Source: DATFVA01 sp963711455
GTDB lineage: Bacteria > Bacteroidota > Ignavibacteria > Ignavibacteriales > Ignavibacteriaceae
Length of the DNA: 64,000 nt
Assembly (NCBI GenBank): GCA_963711455.1
Contig: CAVQEH010000004.1
Coordinates: 186,001-250,000, forward strand
Reading direction: 5' to 3'
Positions 57,145 to 64,000 of this stretch are shown one piece after another (position 1 is the first letter of the stretch; each line of letters opens with the position of its first letter). The notes under the pieces are model-generated. The model searched no databases. It was given only the letters and a program-made list of their open reading frames with translations, and had not been told where the DNA came from. Made by a program: the position numbers and the translations under genes.

Positions 57145-57956
57145 TCCTTGTCATCAAGTTTAAATTCAAGTGGAATTATTATCTGCGTCTTTACCGGCTT
57201 GCCTCTGATTAACCCCGGGTTAAATTTAGTATAAAGAACAGTAATTTTTGCAACCTCATCACATCCATAACCAATACCTTTTACAACTTCAGCTTTTGTT
57301 ACATCACCATTCTGATCGATAAAAGCTCTCACCTGCACTGTGCCTTCAATATCATGTTCCTTTGCATAAGAAGGATAAATAAGTTTTTTCTTTAATTTTT
57401 CTATACCATCCTTTGGTTCAGGCATAACTTCTGCACTTAAATAGTAAGCAGGATCATCGTCTAAATTGTCTTCCTTAATTACCGGTGGCAATAGGTTTTC
57501 ATCTGTCTTTTTAATTTTATTTTTCTCGGCGGTTATTTTCTTATTTTCATCGTTTGATGCAATCTCAGTTTGGGGAGCAGTTATTTCCTGTTCCGGTGGT
57601 TTTTCAATTACTCTTACTCCTTTGTCAAAATCCTTATCAGTAATCCATGTACCTGTGCTATCATAATATGAAGTAGGTCCCTGGCGTTTTCCATCTTCAA
57701 CGGAGAACAATTCTTTCAGGACACCTTTTTCGTCATATTGTTTAACGGTCCCATCAACTTTACCGTTTACATAATTTACTTCTTCTTTTACATTTCCATT
57801 TTCGTAATAGAACTTTGCATCTCCATTACGAACATTCCGCTCGTAATTAATTTCAGATTTTAATGAATCATTGGAATAATAGGATTTAACCAATCCCTCC
57901 TGAGCAAAAGAAAAGGGTACTGAAAATATGATTAAGAGAAATAAAAATGATTTCAT
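57141..57956 (-). CDS. MORN-repeat protein with C-terminal TonB domain
   Basis: The product is a 271-residue exported protein. A signal peptide (about 1-18, FSFAQ) is followed by MORN_2-type repeats (about 22-115, YYENGNVKEEVNYVNGKVDG). A charged Pro/Glu/Lys-rich linker comes next (about 118-170). A TonB C-terminal domain (about 190-271) has YPSYAKEHDIEGTVQVRAFI, GCDEVAKITVLYTKFNPG and PLEFKLDD. No N-terminal anchor other than the apparently cleavable signal peptide is seen, which is unusual for an energy transducer. It may be a periplasmic TonB-like partner rather than a canonical TonB. The MORN part resembles YwqK-type proteins. Confidence 0.82.
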   Translation of the reverse strand: MKSFLFLLIIFSVPFSFAQEGLVKSYYSNDSLKSEINYERNVRNGDAKFYYENGNVKEEVNYVNGKVDGTVKQYDEKGVLKELFSVEDGKRQGPTSYYDSTGTWITDKDFDKGVRVIEKPPEQEITAPQTEIASNDENKKITAEKNKIKKTDENLLPPVIKEDNLDDDPAYYLSAEVMPEPKDGIEKLKKKLIYPSYAKEHDIEGTVQVRAFIDQNGDVTKAEVVKGIGYGCDEVAKITVLYTKFNPGLIRGKPVKTQIIIPLEFKLDDKD

Positions 57957-58063
57957 TTTCTTATAATGATTTCTAAAAATGAAGTTAAAATTTAAATATT
58001 ATTATTGAATTATGAGAGGCAGAAATATAGTAATCTGTAATCTAATGAAGAATAAGCCCCGGT

Positions 58064-60028
58064 TTATCTGCGAACTGAATTCACTTTAATGTTTTCAGTA
58101 GATTTTAAAACCTTGTCAGCCAGCTTATTGAAGATGACTTTAAATGTAGTTCCTTTCTGCTTCTGGCTGCTAACCAAGATTTCAGCTTGATTTAACTCAA
58201 CGTATTTTTTAACCAATGCGAGACCAAGACCATTACCTTCAAATTCTCGTTTATAACCCATATCTTCCTGGGAGAACGGAGTGAAAAGTTTTTCCATATA
58301 TTCCTTGGACATTCCTATACCGGTGTCTTTTATTTCAACATTTATTTTTCCCGGACTGTTACCGAAAATCTGAACTTCTATTTTTCCGGCTTGAGTGTAC
58401 TTGATTGCATTTCCCAACAGATTCTGGAATATCTGGTTAACAGTATATTTATCACCCCTGATAAGAGGATCGTAAGCATTACAGTTAAAAATCAGTTCCA
58501 GATTTTTTTCCATAGCCAGGGATCTCATTTCCTCTACCAATATTTTCAAATCATCATTTAAATTTATGATTTCAAATTGTGACATATAATTGCCGCTTTG
58601 AACTGAAGAGAGATTAAGAATCATATCTATTGTTCTCTGTAATCTTTTACCTGCAGAACTAACAGAATCCAATAATATACTTGTATCTTCATCACCTGAT
58701 GAGAGGTCCTCTGCCAGCAATGGAGTTGCAGTTAGTATCACATTTAATGGAGTCCTGATTTCGTGAGACATCTGTGCAAGGAAAGCGCTTTTCAAACGAT
58801 CAGATTCTTCCGCTTTTTCTTTGGAGAGTATTAATTCTTTTTCAACTTTTTTACGTTCTGTAATATCAATAACCTGTTGTATTATGTGAAGCGGCTTATT
58901 GTCTGCATCCCTGGTTAGAACCGATTCAACTATAGCGTGCATAATAGACCCGTTTTTCTTCCGAAGTTCTTTTTCAAAATACACATGAGAAAGGCTTCCA
59001 TCCAGCAGATTTGATTGGAGCTTCTTGTCATAATTAATATATTCTTCAACCGTAACTTCTGAAATATTTTTATTTTCAATTTCATCTGAAGAATATCCGA
59101 GAGTTTCACAAAATGCATAGTTGCTTTTAATAATTTTTCCCTCAAGTGTCATTATAACCATACCAATCGGGGCCCTTTCAAATAAAATACGAAACTGTTC
59201 TTCGCTTTGTCTTAATTTATACTCGGCAAGTTTTCTCTGATTAATTTCAAGATTAAGTTCACCTATTTTATTTTTTACAACTGTTTTCAATTCTTTATTT
59301 AAAATTGTCAACTGGTTATTAGATTTCTCAAGATTAAGAGCAAGAAAATTCATTGCCGCGGAAATAATACCGAGTTCATTTTTTTTACGATATCTTAACC
59401 GGTAAGCAAGATCTCCGTTAGAGATATACTGGGCTCCGACAGCAATTTTATTTATCGGGGAGGTAATAAAAATTTTGTTGATTACAATTAAAATCAAAAA
59501 TCCCAGGAACATTAAACCAAAAACGATATAAATTATTTCAACATTTTTTTGCATTAAATAATCTTCAATGTCATTCCCGTTTAATCCAAGGAACATAATA
59601 AAATTTTTATCTTTATAAGGAATTACGCATTTAATTTTGTAAATAGAAGATTTATCATCATAACTTCCCTCTGGTTTTGATGATAAATATGAATTGATAT
59701 TAGCTTCGGAAAAGTTATAACTGTTTAATACTTTACCAGAATCATTTGCAAGGATACAAAAAACTATATCCTGTTTTTTCACATAGGTTATAAATTTTTC
59801 TTTATTCGATCTATTTAATGAATCAGGCGGCAGGAGATTTTTACCTAAGATTTCTCCGGAGGATATTTCTGATTTGTATTTGAGCTCTTTGAGTCCTTGT
59901 AACTCAAACTCTTTCATAAAGAAATTATAAAGCACTAATGCCAAACCAATAAAAAGAAGAAGAATGATTATATTAGTTAAAAAACTTAATCTCAGTCCTT
60001 CTGTTCTTATCTTTTCTTTTTTGGTCAT
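58064..60028 (-). CDS. Membrane PAS sensor histidine kinase, no adjacent regulator
   Basis: The product is a protein of about 654 residues. Two transmembrane helices (about 18-38 and 158-182) flank a periplasmic sensor of about 115 residues. HAMP (about 185-240), a coiled coil and a PAS domain (about 275-395, with EEQFRILFERAPIGMVIMTL) follow. HisKA carries the phospho-His in AQMSHEIRTPLNV (about residue 422), and the HATPase domain has QNLLGNAIKYT, DTGIGM and GNGLGLALVKKY. The ATG at 60028 is preferred over a TTG at 60037. The signal is unknown. No response-regulator gene is next to it, so its partner lies elsewhere. Confidence 0.92.
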   Translation of the reverse strand: MTKKEKIRTEGLRLSFLTNIIILLLFIGLALVLYNFFMKEFELQGLKELKYKSEISSGEILGKNLLPPDSLNRSNKEKFITYVKKQDIVFCILANDSGKVLNSYNFSEANINSYLSSKPEGSYDDKSSIYKIKCVIPYKDKNFIMFLGLNGNDIEDYLMQKNVEIIYIVFGLMFLGFLILIVINKIFITSPINKIAVGAQYISNGDLAYRLRYRKKNELGIISAAMNFLALNLEKSNNQLTILNKELKTVVKNKIGELNLEINQRKLAEYKLRQSEEQFRILFERAPIGMVIMTLEGKIIKSNYAFCETLGYSSDEIENKNISEVTVEEYINYDKKLQSNLLDGSLSHVYFEKELRKKNGSIMHAIVESVLTRDADNKPLHIIQQVIDITERKKVEKELILSKEKAEESDRLKSAFLAQMSHEIRTPLNVILTATPLLAEDLSSGDEDTSILLDSVSSAGKRLQRTIDMILNLSSVQSGNYMSQFEIINLNDDLKILVEEMRSLAMEKNLELIFNCNAYDPLIRGDKYTVNQIFQNLLGNAIKYTQAGKIEVQIFGNSPGKINVEIKDTGIGMSKEYMEKLFTPFSQEDMGYKREFEGNGLGLALVKKYVELNQAEILVSSQKQKGTTFKVIFNKLADKVLKSTENIKVNSVRR

Positions 60029-60196
60029 TTTTTGCAATTGTTCTTTCTCTAAACCCTTAATTCACTGGTGTCTCAAATTCAACATTTATGCCATTGAATA
60101 ATTGCAAAATTAACCACAAACCAAAAGTTTATTTGACTCAGATTGAGATTTAAAAATCAAAAAAGTAAGAAAAATGAAGAGTATTTTGATAATGTT

Positions 60197-61801
60197 CTAT
60201 TTCAACAATAACATCTTTTTTGTGGCTTGAAGATTTCCGGATCGTAGAATATAAAAATAAATTCCGGTTGAAAGGCTCCCGGGTTTAAAGTTCACTTCAT
60301 ATTCACCCGGATATTGGAATTTGTTTACAAGAGTTTTCACCTCTCTGCCAAGCGAATCAAAAATCTTTAATGTTACAAAAGATTCCTTTCCCACCGTATA
60401 TTTAATTAATGTCGTCGGGTTAAAAGGATTAGGATAATTCTGATATAATTTAAATGAAGCTGGTGTATTATCAATCTGTTTTTTTACTCCAAGGATATTT
60501 CTATCAATTACCGATGACCATACCTGGTAAATTCCTGAATAATCTGCCATCCAGAATGCATTCAGATAATTATCTCTTGAAATGAGGACAATGTGATCTC
60601 CCTGGTAACCTGCTGAACCTCCGGCAATAGGCTTTGGTTTAAAGGTTGTATTTTTTATCTCGTACTCAGTCCAGTTGTCTCCTCCGTCAGTCGACTTATT
60701 AATAAAAACCATTGCTGAATCAGAGGTTGTATTTCTATCATCATAATAAAGAATATTTAAATTTCCTGAATCATCGATATTCAGATATGGGAAGTACTGT
60801 ATTTTGCCATCATTCACAGGATCCTGGTTTACACGAATTCCCTGCGACCAGTTCACACCACCATCGGTTGAACGATGTAAAATAATATCAGGGTCGCTGC
60901 CAGCAGGTGGATTATTTTTTTCAGTTGTAATTATATAAAGCCACCCGTTTCTTATACTCCCGCTGTTATCTATTTCAATCTGGGGGATACCATTTACTTT
61001 AATGTTACTTTTTTCCGGAAGAAGGCCGGCAATACCATTCATATCAATTATATTCTGGTTAACATCCCAGGTGGCACCGCCGTCTGATGATTTGGCAAAT
61101 CCGATATAATCTTCATGATAGGGAGAAGTTGATGTGTTCCCAGCCCAGCAAAGGTAAACCATCCCATTAGAACTTATTGTAAGTGATGTTCCTGTACTAT
61201 TTGTAGGCGGATTTGGATTTATCTGTAATGGCTGACTCCAGTTTTCCCCATTATCATCTGAAATTGAACATTGAACCGTACGCGGCAGATTTACATAATC
61301 AACCCAAGTAAGATATAACCTGCTATTATAACTGCTTTGAGCAGAGCTGTCAATTGCAAGCGTTCCTTTATCCTCACTCTGATTACTCGTTATTACATTA
61401 TTAGCAGACCAGGTTTCACCCAAATTATCAGAAAAATTTGAATACATCCCCGGAAAAAGATAACCTATATGTGAAAGTATCAGTCTGCCGCTATTTGTGA
61501 TAGCAACGCCGGGATCACCACCATGATTTGTTATCAAAGCCCCGGTACAAGTATCATTTCCATTCCAGGAATATCCTCCATCTGTAGATATATAAATACC
61601 TTCACTCTTAAATGCAGTGCCAACATTAAATGTAACTGCACTTACAAAAATAATCGAACTGTTAAGCGGATTAAAAGTTGCTACAGGTTCTGTTTGAGTA
61701 AATGTACTGGGGTAAATTCGAAATTTGGGTATATCCAGAACATTTTGCGGGAATATTGTAAAATTCAATAGTATCAATAAGTATAAAGTTTTTAAAAACA
61801 T
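60197..61801 (-). CDS. Secreted BNR/sialidase-like repeat protein with T9SS sorting domain
   Basis: The product is a 534-residue protein with a signal peptide (about 1-18). A six-bladed-propeller-like body (about 30-445) follows, with repeated Asp-box motifs such as STDGGYSWNGND, SDDNGENWSQ, SSDGGATWDV, STDGGVNWSQ and STDGGDNWTEY. This is the repeat type of sialidases and exo-alpha-glycosidase-like proteins. Catalytic sialidase residues could not be assigned, so enzymatic activity is not claimed. The type A sorting domain (about 455-534) has YPNPFNP and ends KKMLLLK. It is 15 bases downstream of the TonB-dependent receptor stop, on the same strand. Confidence 0.86.
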   Translation of the reverse strand: MFLKTLYLLILLNFTIFPQNVLDIPKFRIYPSTFTQTEPVATFNPLNSSIIFVSAVTFNVGTAFKSEGIYISTDGGYSWNGNDTCTGALITNHGGDPGVAITNSGRLILSHIGYLFPGMYSNFSDNLGETWSANNVITSNQSEDKGTLAIDSSAQSSYNSRLYLTWVDYVNLPRTVQCSISDDNGENWSQPLQINPNPPTNSTGTSLTISSNGMVYLCWAGNTSTSPYHEDYIGFAKSSDGGATWDVNQNIIDMNGIAGLLPEKSNIKVNGIPQIEIDNSGSIRNGWLYIITTEKNNPPAGSDPDIILHRSTDGGVNWSQGIRVNQDPVNDGKIQYFPYLNIDDSGNLNILYYDDRNTTSDSAMVFINKSTDGGDNWTEYEIKNTTFKPKPIAGGSAGYQGDHIVLISRDNYLNAFWMADYSGIYQVWSSVIDRNILGVKKQIDNTPASFKLYQNYPNPFNPTTLIKYTVGKESFVTLKIFDSLGREVKTLVNKFQYPGEYEVNFKPGSLSTGIYFYILRSGNLQATKKMLLLK

Positions 61802-61816
61802 TTTATTTCCTGCGGA

Positions 61817-63970
61817 TTATAAATTCATACGGATATTTAATCCTGAATAAAAACTTCTGGGTTCACCCGTTTCATAATACCGTCCAAAAAAATCATTGGT
61901 ATTAACGAAACCGACATATTTTTTATCGAAAATATTATTAACACTTGCATAAAGCACCGCACTAAATAATTCGCCCTGGTATGTTATCCCACCCATTATA
62001 TTTCCATAAAAGTATGCGGGGGCATCTTCTGAATTTGCATCATTAACAAAAAGTTTACTAATATAATCACAATCCCACTGCAGCAATCCTGATAAATCTT
62101 CATTAATATCAAATTCATAATTAAAAATAAAATTTACAATCTGCTGTGGTACAGAAGGTTCAAAATTTCCAGAGTAATTTACCGTTACATTGCCAGAAGG
62201 AGTAGGATTGACTGTTTTATAACTCGTATATTTAAAATTAGTATAAGTGTAATTAACTGTCATTTCTGTTTCTTCAAAAGGATGTGTTGTTACACCTATT
62301 TCAATTCCGTCGCGCCTGGTTTTAGCGGCATTTTTAAAATAAGTTTGTTCATTAATTACAAAGGGCACAATTTCATCAGACAATAAGTAATGAAAATAAG
62401 TAATATCAAAAACCACTTTTTTCATAAATTCAGATTCTGGATTAATAATATTACCCTTAATACCTAACTCAAAATCATTTGAGCGTTGCGGAGAAAGATC
62501 AGGGTTTAGTGTGTATGATGTATTCGATGTAAGAGGTGTATTATCCAATTCACTAAGGGCAGGGAAATCATAGCTTAATCCATACGATGTATATAAAGCA
62601 ACCTGCGGAATAATTTTATAATTAATTCCGATTTTAGGAGTTAATCCTGTAAAAACCCTTGAAGAATCATTAGAACCAAAAGGAATGTAAATATCCCTTT
62701 TAAATGAGCTTATGTCATACCTGCCCGATAAAAAAAGCCCGAGTTTGTTTTCAAGCAGATCAAGATGATTAAGAAAATAAAAACCAACATTACTTACACT
62801 TGCATCGTATGAATTTTCAACCGAAATTCCCCGGTTACCAGTGATGTTTTCAAAAGCATTTACAGGACCGCTCTGAAATGCGTAATCAAAACCAGTAGTA
62901 AAAGTGTTATTCATATTCAGTATATGTCCACGGTTTGTATAGCGGGTTAAACTGCCCAGCGAGTACCGTGAAGAAAGGGTGTAGTATTGATTATCAGTTT
63001 TGGTCAGTTCACTAACCCCTCCATAAAGTGAAATTTCAATTTCATTTTCATCAATTCCGCCAAAACCGGTTCTGTATTTTATTGCAAGTCTTCCTTTCTT
63101 AGTAATTCTTTTGAAATCCTGGGCAATCGCCAGAGGACTTGCCATAAAAGGATCACTCTCATATTCTGCTTTGGTTAGAGGACCGGGCAGCCTGTTAAAG
63201 CCATCATCATAATTGCCCAGCAAGGTTATACTTGTTCTTGTTCCGAGATACCCTTCATAAACTGCATTAAGAAGATGCTGATATTCCTGGCTGTGCTTCC
63301 GGTATCCATCGAGGTTCCGGTAATAATATGAAAGAAAAAACCTGTTATCACTATTTTTTAATCCAAGCTTAATTCCATTTTGTCTGAAACCAAATTGGCC
63401 AACCTGGTTATAAGTTGCCGCATAGTTTTCATTGAAAAGGTAATCGGTTTTAAAATCAATTACACCGCCGGGTGCATTTGCATAAAGAGATGAAAGATTA
63501 CCTTTCACAACTTCAACACCTGCCAGCGAGGTAAAATCAATCGCATCAATAACAGTTTCACCGTCCGGTTCAGATACGGGAATTCCGTCTTGTAAAATTC
63601 TGATACCTCTTATTCCGGTATTTGATCTGTTCCCAAATCCCCTGATTGAAACTCTTAAATCCTGACCGCCATACATGGATTGTAAAAACAAACCGGGTAC
63701 ATCTGCCAGCACACTTTTTGCCGAAACTTTTTTCCCGTAAGCAAGTTCTTTCTTATCAACACTAAAAACTGAATATGGAATATCTATTATCCTCTCTTTT
63801 GTACGTGTCCCAACAACAGTTACTTCTTCCAGGTTGTATTTAATTGAATCTTTTTCTTCTGTTTTTGGTTTTAGCGTATCTGGATTTTCAGCTTTTTGTG
63901 AAAATATTTTGGGAGAAGAGAAAAGTAATAGAGAGAAAGACAGAATAAGAAAAGTATTGCGAAGTTTCAT
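61817..63970 (-). CDS. TonB-dependent outer-membrane receptor (siderophore/iron-type)
   Basis: This is a 717-residue receptor with a signal peptide (about 1-24) and a TonB box-like LEEVTVVGTRTKE. The plug (about 55-165) contains SIRGFGNRSNTGIRGIRIL, QDGIPVSEPDGET and ANAPGGVIDFKTDY. The C-terminal barrel carries the family hallmarks (YTSYGLSYDFPALSELDNTP, PQRSNDFELGIKG) and ends FYSGLNIRMNL. The plug resembles FecA-type ferric receptors, suggesting an iron chelate, though the substrate is not proven. The BNR T9SS gene follows 15 bases later and may be co-expressed. Confidence 0.92.
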   Translation of the reverse strand: MKLRNTFLILSFSLLLFSSPKIFSQKAENPDTLKPKTEEKDSIKYNLEEVTVVGTRTKERIIDIPYSVFSVDKKELAYGKKVSAKSVLADVPGLFLQSMYGGQDLRVSIRGFGNRSNTGIRGIRILQDGIPVSEPDGETVIDAIDFTSLAGVEVVKGNLSSLYANAPGGVIDFKTDYLFNENYAATYNQVGQFGFRQNGIKLGLKNSDNRFFLSYYYRNLDGYRKHSQEYQHLLNAVYEGYLGTRTSITLLGNYDDGFNRLPGPLTKAEYESDPFMASPLAIAQDFKRITKKGRLAIKYRTGFGGIDENEIEISLYGGVSELTKTDNQYYTLSSRYSLGSLTRYTNRGHILNMNNTFTTGFDYAFQSGPVNAFENITGNRGISVENSYDASVSNVGFYFLNHLDLLENKLGLFLSGRYDISSFKRDIYIPFGSNDSSRVFTGLTPKIGINYKIIPQVALYTSYGLSYDFPALSELDNTPLTSNTSYTLNPDLSPQRSNDFELGIKGNIINPESEFMKKVVFDITYFHYLLSDEIVPFVINEQTYFKNAAKTRRDGIEIGVTTHPFEETEMTVNYTYTNFKYTSYKTVNPTPSGNVTVNYSGNFEPSVPQQIVNFIFNYEFDINEDLSGLLQWDCDYISKLFVNDANSEDAPAYFYGNIMGGITYQGELFSAVLYASVNNIFDKKYVGFVNTNDFFGRYYETGEPRSFYSGLNIRMNL

Positions 63971-64000
63971 AATCAGGATATGGTTAAATAATAAAATTTC

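Noticed and set aside
1..64000. tRNA, rRNA or other structured RNA genes
   Set aside because: Intergenic gaps were read for cloverleaf arms and T-loop motifs; none was convincing. A covariance-model search would be decisive.

Overview
The window looks like a chromosomal segment of an AT-rich, Gram-negative bacterium of the Bacteroidota/Chlorobi/Ignavibacteria assemblage, most likely an Ignavibacteria-type organism. This is inferred from seven secreted proteins that end in a type IX secretion (T9SS) sorting domain carrying the YPNPFNP motif, from TonB-dependent receptors with carboxypeptidase-regulatory domains, from a periplasmic-propeller sensor kinase, and from HxxxCxxC anti-sigma proteins. 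No rRNA, tRNA, CRISPR array, phage gene or insertion sequence was recognised.

Layout. 1-10260 (all minus strand): the start of a possible gene running off the left edge, two tandem paralogous T9SS beta-helix/FG-GAP proteins (both with apparent frameshifts), and a response regulator with a propeller-type histidine kinase. 10498-14234: a barrel-less carboxypeptidase-regulatory/plug protein with a small lipoprotein, facing a full TonB-dependent receptor. 14675-19994: a Yip1-like membrane protein, then a divergent sigma factor, a transmembrane anti-sigma-like protein and a convergent exported TPR-CHAT protein (module A). 20222-30314: housekeeping and stress genes (nicotinate phosphoribosyltransferase, YetF/DUF421, aconitase, GYD protein, YbaK deacylase, haem-binding protein, lipoprotein MsrB, YdeI/OmdA protein, SDR protein, Ada, DUF1579). 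30517-35184: three consecutive T9SS cargo genes with different bodies and near-identical tails. 35173-39724: proS, a U32 peptidase-family protein and pepT. 39880-41478: another T9SS cargo.

41547-46605 is a compact operon of ECF sigma factor, transmembrane zinc-finger anti-sigma with periplasmic TPRs, and a TPR-CHAT protein with a signal peptide and a C-terminal membrane anchor (module B). It has the same three components as module A. Two sigma/anti-sigma/exported caspase-like sets within 32 kb form the best candidate for a poorly described system. My hypothesis, not shown by the sequence, is that the periplasmic CHAT protein senses or cleaves something that controls the sigma factor.

46602-54298 (minus strand) is a tightly packed nucleotide-sugar cluster: gmd and fcl (GDP-fucose), a DegT aminotransferase, rfbC and rfbA (dTDP-sugars), and wbpD, wbpB and a twice-frameshifted wbpA (UDP-diacetamido-glucuronate route). 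No glycosyltransferase, flippase or polymerase is present. 54468-63970 holds mgtE, pdxB, a MORN-TonB protein, a PAS sensor kinase without an adjacent regulator, a BNR-repeat T9SS protein and a TonB-dependent receptor.

Three genes carry single-base frameshifts; those I could resolve are mostly in short homopolymers. They may be assembly or read errors rather than true pseudogenes.
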